From: Sulfurovum sp.
GTDB taxonomy: Bacteria; Campylobacterota; Campylobacteria; Campylobacterales; Sulfurovaceae
Assembly (NCBI RefSeq): GCF_015493435.1
Contig: NZ_WGDD01000042.1
Span: 1-64,000, forward strand
Length of the DNA stretch: 64,000 nt
Reading direction: 5' to 3'
Part shown: positions 31,404-38,314 of the stretch, piece by piece
Position numbering within the stretch: position 1 is the first letter of the stretch
How the letters are laid out: each line of letters begins with the position of its first letter
Translations under genes and position numbers: made by a program
Notes under the pieces: generated by a model
What the model saw: the letters and a program-made list of their open reading frames with translations, nothing else
Database searches by the model: none
What the model was told of the DNA's origin: nothing

Positions 31404-33065
31404 TCCGCTTTTGGGTTCTTTATTGAGATCGAAAAAGAGGCCAAGCCCCAGTTTTTCATTGAGGATATAGTTGATTTTGGTGTAAAAAGAGATCGCCTGG
31501 AAACTGTACTTTCTGCTGAGAAAGCGGTCATCAAATGCTTCATATGTTTCCGCTCTGTGTCTGTTGGCAGCATAAAGTTTCAGCAAATATTTCACATGGT
31601 GCCTTGCTTCATCGAGGGGCAGGGCTTTATGCAGAATGTGGGCCTCCCTGGCTTCACGGGTGATCTTTCCGCCCATGAAAAGGTGTACACCGTCAACCCT
31701 GTTGCCCTCTGCATCTTTGGCTTTGCAGCCTTCAAAGCCTATGTCTGCAATGCCGTGTACGCCGCAGCCTTTGGGGCAGGCAGACCAGTTCATGCGCACT
31801 ACCGCATGCTCCAGCGGTACTTCCGAATTCAAGAAGTGTGCCGTTTCAACGGCGTCCGGTTTGTTGGGAATGACACCGAAAGAACAAGTGTTGGTACCGG
31901 CACAGGCTATCATGTCCTGAAAGTACAGGTTATGAAAGGCTGCATATTTCGCTACAAGCGGGCTCTCTTCGAGCTGTGGCAGTTTTTCCTCCGGGATATT
32001 GACAAGAAAGAGGTTCTGGTCATAGGTAAGCCGTATATGTCCGCTGCCGTATGTCTGTGCGCTTTTGGCTGCTTCTATCATGTCCGTTCCGCTGAAAATA
32101 CCTGAAGGAACAATGACCTTGTAGGCATAGGTTCCGTCCTTAAGCAGTACTTTGTTGGCGCCGAGCGCGATATTCTGTGACTGCACCATGGTCACACCGG
32201 CTTTGGCGTATGTTTGGCCTGCTTCTTCTTCAACGGCTTCTATGAATGCGGAAATGCCCACATCATTCAGAAGGAAATGCAGACGGTTTTTGTTACGGTT
32301 GTCACGGTAGCCGTATCGTTTAAATACATTCAGAAGGGCTTCATAGAAGGGGAGTACCTCCTCGGCAGTAATGAAAAGATCGGCATCCTTCGCCTGTACA
32401 CCGACCCTTGCACCCAAATAAATATTGAAACCGAAGACCCCTTCTTTCTGAGCCAGTACAAAACAGCAGTCATGTCCGAAAATATTGCAGGAGTTGGAAA
32501 GCGAACCGAGGATACCTGTATTGAATTTCCGGGGCAGGGTAGAGATCCATTCAGGGTTTTCTATGAAATGTTTTTCCAGTCTGTCCACAATGGGTTTGCT
32601 TTCAATAATGTTATCGTAGGCAAGCCCGTCAAGCGGATCTGAAACGGTATTCCGTGTGTTGTCAACACCTGTCTGGAACGTGCTGAGTTCCACCTCTTTG
32701 AGCGCATGCAGCACTTTGGCGATATTCTCTATCTGGATATAGCGCAAAACCACCTGCATACGGGTGGAAAGATCAATGTAGTCATTGGCATAGGTCTGTG
32801 CGACTTCACCGATGCGAAGCGCCTGTTCATAGGTGAGCTGGCCCGCGGGAATACGTATCCTGAGCATAAAATCCTCACCTTTGTCAAAAAGACCGAAACA
32901 TTTCAGGAAGTAGGCAGAATCTTCTTTGGCCAATCCTTCATATCCTGCTGCCGCAATGGATTCAAGTTTTTCATAGACATCCATAGGCTTTTTCAGTGCT
33001 TTGGTAGTTTCTACTTTATTGACTTTTTTACTTCTTGCTTCTAATGCTTTTTGCAATATCTCCAT
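31146..33065 (-). CDS. nirA: Siroheme nitrite reductase with kinase-like C-terminal extension
   Basis: 639 residues from ATG 33065 (ATG 33077 abuts its GGAG and is less likely). The enzyme reduces nitrite to ammonia with six electrons. The siroheme/[4Fe-4S] Cys sets are 'CAGTNTC' (C-x5-C) and 'CPKGC' (C-x3-C). Both ferredoxin-like half domains and repeats are present over residues 1-500, matching the NirA length of 510-560. The last 120 residues are extra. Within them 'FGLQLYKLLTGEKRF' and 'NPKVPPKLSEVV' align with the end of the kinase domain of the nearby PP2C-kinase. The nitrite rather than sulfite assignment comes from the operon. Confidence 0.9.
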   Translation of the reverse strand: MEILQKALEARSKKVNKVETTKALKKPMDVYEKLESIAAAGYEGLAKEDSAYFLKCFGLFDKGEDFMLRIRIPAGQLTYEQALRIGEVAQTYANDYIDLSTRMQVVLRYIQIENIAKVLHALKEVELSTFQTGVDNTRNTVSDPLDGLAYDNIIESKPIVDRLEKHFIENPEWISTLPRKFNTGILGSLSNSCNIFGHDCCFVLAQKEGVFGFNIYLGARVGVQAKDADLFITAEEVLPFYEALLNVFKRYGYRDNRNKNRLHFLLNDVGISAFIEAVEEEAGQTYAKAGVTMVQSQNIALGANKVLLKDGTYAYKVIVPSGIFSGTDMIEAAKSAQTYGSGHIRLTYDQNLFLVNIPEEKLPQLEESPLVAKYAAFHNLYFQDMIACAGTNTCSFGVIPNKPDAVETAHFLNSEVPLEHAVVRMNWSACPKGCGVHGIADIGFEGCKAKDAEGNRVDGVHLFMGGKITREAREAHILHKALPLDEARHHVKYLLKLYAANRHRAETYEAFDDRFLSRKYSFQAISFYTKINYILNEKLGLGLFFDLNKEPKSGRREEYELFTFGLQLYKLLTGEKRFDAVDGLAPNMLRPRKIKRDEVSRLNPKVPPKLSEVVYNMTHENKSERAQVFSELLVALKEI

Positions 33066-33098
33066 AATAATGTACATCTCCGTGCTATAATTGGATTT

Positions 33099-33104
33099 AT
33101 TATA
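33099..33104 (-). promoter_or_regulatory. nirA -10 element
   Basis: TATAAT on the minus strand; the predicted start lies near 33092, about 27 bases before ATG 33065. It is separated by exactly 32 bp from the nearest dyad. Confidence 0.6.
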
Positions 33105-33136
33105 GCAAAGTTAGGTATTAGTTTGATGAGATTGAA

Positions 33137-33157
33137 TGATTAAAATTTAATCAATTG
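33137..33157. promoter_or_regulatory. Operator dyad 1 (nirA side)
   Basis: TGATTAAAATTTAATCA is a near-perfect dyad at 33137-33153; together with the following AATTG? flank it forms a 21-bp sequence that is repeated exactly in inverse at 33210-33230. Its centre is about 53 bp upstream of the predicted nirA transcription start, the usual position for an activator. Confidence 0.65.
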
Positions 33158-33209
33158 GATTTTTGTTCCGATAATTATATTGCAGTATACCCTTGTGACA
33201 GCACTTAAA

Positions 33210-33230
33210 CAATTGATTAAATTTTAATCA
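33210..33230. promoter_or_regulatory. Operator dyad 2 (narK side)
   Basis: This is the inverse copy of dyad 1, with core TGATTAAATTTTAATCA at 33214-33230. Its centre is about 53 bp upstream of the predicted narK start. The distance from its edge to the narK -10 is 32 bp, identical to the nirA side. Confidence 0.65.
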
Positions 33231-33262
33231 CTCAAAAAGTTATTATTGCTATAGCTTCAAGA

Positions 33263-33268
33263 TATAAT
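33263..33268 (+). promoter_or_regulatory. narK -10 element
   Basis: TATAAT, 30 bases before ATG 33299, with AAAAGGAAAAAAG as ribosome-binding site in between. Confidence 0.6.
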
Positions 33269-33298
33269 ACGTTTATCATTTATTTAAAAGGAAAAAAG

Positions 33299-34579
33299 AT
33301 GGCAGGATTCAAGGCACTCAAAGGACAGGGAGATGCAAAGACGCTCTTTGCGGCTTTTCTTTACTTCGATTTCAGTTTTATGGTGTGGACCATGCTCGGA
33401 CCACTCGCAACAGAGATAAGTGATTCTCTGGCTCAGCATGCGGAAGCTCTGACACAGGGGCAGATAGCGACACTGCTTTCCATCCCCATACTGGCAGGGG
33501 CACTGCTGCGTATCGTACTTGGTTTTTCTGTAGATAAAGCCGGTCCGAAAAAGACAGCGATCGGAGCACAGCTTATTGTGATTGCATCACTCTTTTATGC
33601 CTATACAAGGGGAGCGAGCATTACCTATAACGAGCTGCTTCTTGTGGCACTCGGGCTTGGTTTTGCCGGCGCTTCGTTTGCTGTAGCGCTTCCCCAGGCC
33701 GGACAATGGTATCCGCCTAAACTCCAGGGGATTGTGCTCGGTATCGCAGGAGCGGGTAACATCGGTGTGGTTATTGATTTCCTTTTCGCGCCGAAAATTG
33801 CAGAAATATGGGGATGGGAAGCTGTTTTCCTTGTCGGCGGCATACTCTCTTTCTTTGTACTCATAACCTATATTTTCATGGCAAAAGATGCACCGTCATC
33901 TGTCTATAAAGCAAGACCGAAAAAAGTAGGGGATTACTGGAAACTGCTTAAAGACAGGGACAGCTGGTGGTTTATGCTTTTTTATGCGGTAAGTTTCGGA
34001 GGTTTTGTAGGCTTTGCGAACTATATGAAGGTTTATCTTATGAATACCTATCAGGCAGATATGAGTGCCTTCGGTCTCAGTGTTTTCAATGAACCGAACG
34101 TCAAGGTCATTGCAGGTTACTTCGGAGCATTGACCATTTTTGCCGGTGCGGTACTCCGACCGGTAGGCGGCGGTGTAGCCGATAAAATGGGTGGTATCAA
34201 AGCACTCTATATCTTCTTCGGTGTCGTAGCGGCGCTTGTACTGCTGAGCGGTGCGGTGCATTTGCATTTCTGGGTAGCGATCGCGGTACTTTTCCTCATC
34301 ATGGCTGCTCTGGGAATGGCCAACGGTGCAGTCTTCCAGCTTGTACCGCAGCGTTTCGGAAAAGATATCGGTATCATGACCGGCCTTATCGGTGCAGCCG
34401 GTGGGATCGGCGGTACATTTCTTGTCAAAACACTCGGCTGGGCAAAAGGTACGTTCAATACCTACAGTATGGGATTCTTCATTTTTGCCGCTCTGGTTCT
34501 GCTTGCCATTGGTGCTATCTCACTGGTTAAAACCCGCTGGAGAACGACCTGGGGTGTCAATTCAGGGGGGATGATCTGA
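33299..34579 (+). CDS. narK: NarK/NasA-family nitrate/nitrite transporter
   Basis: 426 residues with about 12 membrane segments of the major facilitator type. Family blocks include 'FDFSFMVWTMLGPL' near the N-terminus, 'GIAGAGNIGVVIDFLFAPKI' and 'NGAVFQLVPQRF...GLIGAAGGIGG' in the second half, typical of nitrate/nitrite porters. It imports nitrate for the reductases encoded divergently. The intergenic region of 233 bp holds two inverse dyads and two -10 boxes, so both directions are probably switched on together. A perfect 10-bp hairpin follows the gene. Confidence 0.93.
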   Translation: MAGFKALKGQGDAKTLFAAFLYFDFSFMVWTMLGPLATEISDSLAQHAEALTQGQIATLLSIPILAGALLRIVLGFSVDKAGPKKTAIGAQLIVIASLFYAYTRGASITYNELLLVALGLGFAGASFAVALPQAGQWYPPKLQGIVLGIAGAGNIGVVIDFLFAPKIAEIWGWEAVFLVGGILSFFVLITYIFMAKDAPSSVYKARPKKVGDYWKLLKDRDSWWFMLFYAVSFGGFVGFANYMKVYLMNTYQADMSAFGLSVFNEPNVKVIAGYFGALTIFAGAVLRPVGGGVADKMGGIKALYIFFGVVAALVLLSGAVHLHFWVAIAVLFLIMAALGMANGAVFQLVPQRFGKDIGIMTGLIGAAGGIGGTFLVKTLGWAKGTFNTYSMGFFIFAALVLLAIGAISLVKTRWRTTWGVNSGGMI

Positions 34580-34623
34580 TCGTTTGAGTGCAGAAGGACG
34601 CAGGTATCTGACAGTCAGCTTTG

Positions 34624-34646
34624 AGCATGGACATTCTGTCCATGCT
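34624..34646 (+). terminator. Hairpin downstream of narK
   Basis: AGCATGGACA-ttc-TGTCCATGCT is a perfect 10-bp stem with a 3-nt loop, 45 bases after the narK stop, followed by TCTTCAT. It separates narK from the kinase gene, at least partly. Confidence 0.65.
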
Positions 34647-34740
34647 GTCTTCATATCAAACAGGCACTGAGAGTCGTTTATTTTAAATTATGTCATAATC
34701 CCTATTATCATATAGTTTAGAATACTACAAGGACAGCATC

Positions 34741-36375
34741 ATGTCAAAACAGAACATCGAAACCTCCGGTTTTACACTTGCCAAAGGTACCCAGCTCACA
34801 GGAGATGATTTCTTTGAAGTGAAAGTCATGGAGAACATTACCGTAGCTGTAGTGTGCGACGGGGTCGGGTCGGCAGCATACGGGGCTGAAGCAGCCAGGC
34901 GTACGACGCAGTTTCTGATACAGTCGCTTAAGAACCGTCCGAGAAGCTGGAGTATGGAAAAATCCATCAAACACTTCATCGAAAATATCAACCGTGTTCT
35001 TTATCTTGAATCAATGGAACAGTATGAACGTGAAGAACTGGTCACGACACTGACACTGGTGGTCATAGAAGGCGACAGACTGTATGGTGCCAATGTCGGT
35101 GACAGCCGCATTTATCTGGCACGTAACGGGCAGTTCGCACAGCTCTCTTTGGACCATGCCATGGACGAAGCGGGCATGGAGAATGTACTGACTGCCGCAA
35201 TCGGCCTTGAAGAGAGGGTAGAGCCGTACTATTTTGAAAACAACCTGCAAGCCCAGGACCGGATACTGCTCTGCAGCGACGGCCTTTACAATGAATTGAC
35301 CCAGGAAGAGCTCGCCGAAGGGCTGCCTATGGGGGCTTCCTACCTGGTCAAAAAAGCAAGCAAAAAACATGACGACAACCTGCCGGACGATACCACGGCC
35401 GTGGTGATAGAGATCAAAGAACTTGATCCGAGGCTGAAACTCAAACAGACTGACCTTATTGTCAGCGAAAATTATAAAAAGGACGAAGTGATCGACGGCT
35501 ACAGACTGCTTAAGCCGCTCATTCAGAACAACCGTACTTGGCTGTGTGAAAAGAAAGGGGTGCAGTATGTCATAAAGTTCGCCCCTTTCGAAGCTCTGGA
35601 AGATGAAGTGATGCTTGATCTCTTTGTAAAAGAGGTCTGGATGGCAAAACGTCTCAAAGCGGGTTTCTTTCCCAAAGCCGTCATACCGAAAAAACGTACG
35701 CACCGTTACTATATCATGAGTTTTGTCGAGGGTACATCGCTGAAAGAGTTTTGTGCCAAAAAGCCGCTTTCGGTTGACCTTGGCATTGAACTGTCCCGTT
35801 TTCTGCTGAAAATGTCCCAGTATCTTATCAAGCAGAACCTGGTGCATGGCGACATTAAACCTGAAAACATCATCGTTACCAAACGTAAAGAGAAACTGGT
35901 TTTCAAAATGGTCGATTTCGGGAGCATTACCGAAGCCTATTCGGATGTGACACGCGCAGGAACACCTTCTTACCTTGCCCCGGAGCGTTTTAACCAGGCC
36001 CCTGTAACGGAGCAGACAGAAATTTACGCCATTGGTGTTACCCTGTACGAAGCAATGACACAGAAATTTCCGTTCGGGGAGATCGAACCGTTCCAGAATC
36101 CGAGTTTCGACAAAAACCCGAAACATCCTGCCAAATACAACCCGAAAATACCCGACTGGTTTGAAAGTATAATACTTCGTGCCATTGAAAACGATACCAA
36201 CAAGCGGTACCATAACTATTCGGAAATGTTATTTGAAATAGACAATCCCTCTAAGGTTCAGCCTTACTTTGACAAAACGGCTTCTTTTATTGAGCGCCAT
36301 GAACTGATGGTATACAAAGTGGGCTTTATTACAATGTTCATTCTCAATATTGTACAGCTGCTTTTTTGGCATTAA
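34741..36375 (+). CDS. PP2C phosphatase - Ser/Thr protein kinase fusion with C-terminal membrane anchor
   Basis: 544 residues. The N-terminal PP2C domain (about 10-230) has the metal-binding Asp sites 'VCDGVGSA' (D40), 'LCSDGLYNEL' (D180) and 'DDTTAVVI' (D215-D216). A protein kinase domain follows (about 250-515), with catalytic loop 'HGDIKPEN' (369-376, D371), 'DFG' at 392-394 and 'APERF'. The glycine-rich loop is not evident. A single membrane segment (about 525-543) ends the chain. Fusions of this layout lie beside nitrate transporter and nitrite reductase genes in some Pseudomonas (PA1782 region), which supports a role in nitrogen control. Targets are unknown; the NirA tail is a candidate partner. 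Confidence 0.92.
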   Translation: MSKQNIETSGFTLAKGTQLTGDDFFEVKVMENITVAVVCDGVGSAAYGAEAARRTTQFLIQSLKNRPRSWSMEKSIKHFIENINRVLYLESMEQYEREELVTTLTLVVIEGDRLYGANVGDSRIYLARNGQFAQLSLDHAMDEAGMENVLTAAIGLEERVEPYYFENNLQAQDRILLCSDGLYNELTQEELAEGLPMGASYLVKKASKKHDDNLPDDTTAVVIEIKELDPRLKLKQTDLIVSENYKKDEVIDGYRLLKPLIQNNRTWLCEKKGVQYVIKFAPFEALEDEVMLDLFVKEVWMAKRLKAGFFPKAVIPKKRTHRYYIMSFVEGTSLKEFCAKKPLSVDLGIELSRFLLKMSQYLIKQNLVHGDIKPENIIVTKRKEKLVFKMVDFGSITEAYSDVTRAGTPSYLAPERFNQAPVTEQTEIYAIGVTLYEAMTQKFPFGEIEPFQNPSFDKNPKHPAKYNPKIPDWFESIILRAIENDTNKRYHNYSEMLFEIDNPSKVQPYFDKTASFIERHELMVYKVGFITMFILNIVQLLFWH

Positions 36376-36454
36376 CCCTGAGGCAAATGTAGTTTTCCGG
36401 ATTTCCGATCCTCAATGCTTACGTTCTGTGATCTCCGGGTTTTTGTGATACTGT

Positions 36455-37360
36455 TCAATCGATGGTCGTTCTTTTCTTTGCACCGACAAGCCAATATGCT
36501 ATAGCCAGGCCCACTATAACAGCGGCGATGATAAGCAGCTCTTCACCCTTCTCAGCCGAGAGCGAGTATATCAGTACTTTTCGTATCAGGGCGGCCATTG
36601 CCAACATGATAAAAGCACCTATCGCAAACCCTTTGCCCTGTAAATGGTTGATTTCCTCATGGATCAGCTCTATGGCCGCCCATAAGACCAGCAAGCTGCC
36701 CAAAACTGTCAGAATGCCTTTTTCTATGCCTATGTCTGAAAAGAACAGCAGATAAATATCGTATCCGAACAGTACAACAGCAAAAAATGCAACAAGAGCC
36801 AAGGCCCCGGCTAAAAAATAATTGATATATGAATTGAATTTTTTCAGACCGGTTAAAATACTTTTTTCTATTTTTGACAAAGATAGAAATTTGCTCAATT
36901 CTTCTTCTCTATAGGAACTTGTCAGTACATCAAGGTTCATATCGATAATTTTTTCAACAGCCTGAATCTCTTTTACATGCTGTTCTTTATTGCCAAAATT
37001 TTCTTCTATACTTTTCAGGACAAAAGTTCTTACAAATGTGAATGCCGAGTTGACATAGTGTGTCGGCAAACCTATTTTTACATGAACTTCACCGATTTTA
37101 TACAAATACATAAAATAGGGAAGGTCGTATTGTCCACAAAACAAATTGATAAACCATGCTTTGATTTTTGTACGGTGATATGCAATAATTTCTTTGTTTT
37201 TCAGGAACTGGGCAGTTTTTCCAAATCCCCAGATATAATTATAAAATTCATCTATAAAATCGTCTGCCAGCTTTTCCATCCGGGGTTGAAGTGCCTTTAG
37301 AATTTGAGCTTCTTCCTCCGTAAATTTATAATGTTCTTTTAGACTTTGATAATGTTGCAT
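36455..37360 (-). CDS. Protoglobin - PsiE fusion
   Basis: 301 residues. Residues 1-165 match the protoglobin/globin-sensor fold: 'YKIGEVHVKIGLPTHYV' holds the expected proximal haem His, H93. Residues 185-295 are four membrane segments with the PsiE-family block 'LVLWAAIELIHEEINH' and 'RKVLIYSL'. PsiE was named as a phosphate-starvation-inducible membrane protein in E. coli; its activity is unknown. A haem-bound gas (O2, NO or CO) sensor coupled directly to a PsiE membrane domain is the most direct reading, but signalling is inference. The gene is monocistronic and convergent with the PP2C-kinase gene. Confidence 0.85.
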   Translation of the reverse strand: MQHYQSLKEHYKFTEEEAQILKALQPRMEKLADDFIDEFYNYIWGFGKTAQFLKNKEIIAYHRTKIKAWFINLFCGQYDLPYFMYLYKIGEVHVKIGLPTHYVNSAFTFVRTFVLKSIEENFGNKEQHVKEIQAVEKIIDMNLDVLTSSYREEELSKFLSLSKIEKSILTGLKKFNSYINYFLAGALALVAFFAVVLFGYDIYLLFFSDIGIEKGILTVLGSLLVLWAAIELIHEEINHLQGKGFAIGAFIMLAMAALIRKVLIYSLSAEKGEELLIIAAVIVGLAIAYWLVGAKKRTTID

Positions 37361-37419
37361 CGATGCTCCCTTTCTATTGTAGTATAACGGTTTGTTATCA
37401 TTTTTGGTTCATTTAATTT

Positions 37420-37553
37420 TTGAAAGAATATATCTTCCAAATTTCTATAATGCCGTAAATCATCAGCGGCAAAAAGCAGAGCGAAGCGGTCCGAGTGTAT
37501 TTGCCTTATTATACGGCATTAGCTGGAATAATTGACTCAAAATATTCTTTCAA
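37420..37553. repeat. Concentric interrupted palindrome, attC-like, at the 3' end of the DUF488 gene
   Basis: Three nested inverted pairs share a centre near 37486: TTGAAAGAATAT/ATATTCTTTCAA (37420-37431, 37542-37553), TAATGCCGTA/TACGGCATTA (37448-37457, 37512-37521) and GGCAAAAA/TATTTGCC (37468-37475, 37498-37505, one mismatch). The inner two pairs resemble the R''/L''/L'/R' plan of integron attC sites, and the site lies at the 3' end of the gene, where an attC belongs. A related half-site (GTTATACGGC in minus orientation, 37894-37903) lies before the gene. No integrase is in the window. Confidence 0.5.
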
Positions 37554-37874
37554 AGCAACCGCATTGTTCAGCTTCTGTTCTTTTGAACTATAAAGAAACG
37601 TCACCGTCTCCGCCTGTATTATGGACAGTAGTTTTTCGACATTACTTTGGTTCGCATCCAGTTCTACGGCATATTTTTCCTTAAACTCTGACCACTTTCT
37701 TGGGTCATGTCCATACCAATGTCGCAGTTCATCGGAGGGAGAAATCTCTTTCATCCAGATATCTACCTGAGCCTTCTCACGAGACAATCCTCGCGGCCAC
37801 AAACGGTCAACGAGAACACGTTGGCCGTCTGCTTTACTTGGTTCTTCGTAGACACGTTTAATCTGAATTGTCAT
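37509..37874 (-). CDS. DUF488 family protein
   Basis: 121 residues, ATG 37874. The DUF488/YeaO pattern is clear: 'RVLVDRLWPRGLSREKA' (19-35), 'WMKEISPSDELRHWYGHDP' and 'VTFLYSSKEQKLNNA' near the C-terminus. The biochemical function is unknown. The last codons (NAV, stop) lie inside a long interrupted palindrome that resembles an attC site, and a related sequence lies just upstream of the start, so the gene may be a captured integron-type cassette. Its base composition is nearer to the AT-rich gene that follows than to the envelope genes. Confidence 0.85.
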   Translation of the reverse strand: MTIQIKRVYEEPSKADGQRVLVDRLWPRGLSREKAQVDIWMKEISPSDELRHWYGHDPRKWSEFKEKYAVELDANQSNVEKLLSIIQAETVTFLYSSKEQKLNNAVALKEYFESIIPANAV

Positions 37875-38314
37875 TTATTTTCCGTTAATGCTAGCCGTAT
37901 AACTATTTATTAGGGGAACCTTTTGGCCCACTATTGCTTTATTTTTCATAGCAGTAGTATATCAAAAATGTCTTGCTATTTATAAAAATATGTAAATTTA
38001 CTATATTTTGATAGTTTTTTATAAAAAATCATCTAATCATAAAAATTGCTTATAAAAAAGCAAAAAAAAGGGAGACATGGGTTATGAGAGTGAAAATTTG
38101 GTTTGAGAAATGGAAGAGCGTGGTCATTGTTACAAGCCTCCTATATCATGGTTAGAGATACAAAGAGGAGTAGTTGCGCACATGGCCATCGGAAAAAACA
38201 TATGAAAATATCGGTAGAATTAGAAAGTTATAATGGATAGTTTTGTCTAGAATAGATTTTTGAGGATTGACTATACATAGTGATTTAATTTAGTTAGATA
38301 GAAAGTATATACAA
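37875..38314. other. 440-bp AT-rich intergenic stretch
   Basis: This stretch holds an attC-like half-site at 37886-37903 and long A/T runs. A 31-codon frame beginning 'MEERGHCYKPPISWLEIQRG' (about 38113-38208) reads like protein but lacks a clear Shine-Dalgarno and may be a fragment of a lost gene. I see no tRNA, no complete gene and no promoter better than the general AT background. Confidence 0.5.

Noticed and set aside
31209-32105. 298-residue plus-strand ORF inside nirA
   Set aside because: Antisense shadow of the nitrite reductase, with no family motif.
35011-36213. 400-residue minus-strand ORF
   Set aside because: Shadow of the PP2C-kinase gene, which has intact catalytic motifs on the plus strand.
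38084-38208. Short ORFs of 23 and 31 codons in the AT-rich gap
   Set aside because: No ribosome-binding site at proper distance for the 31-codon frame and no recognisable family; may be gene remnants.
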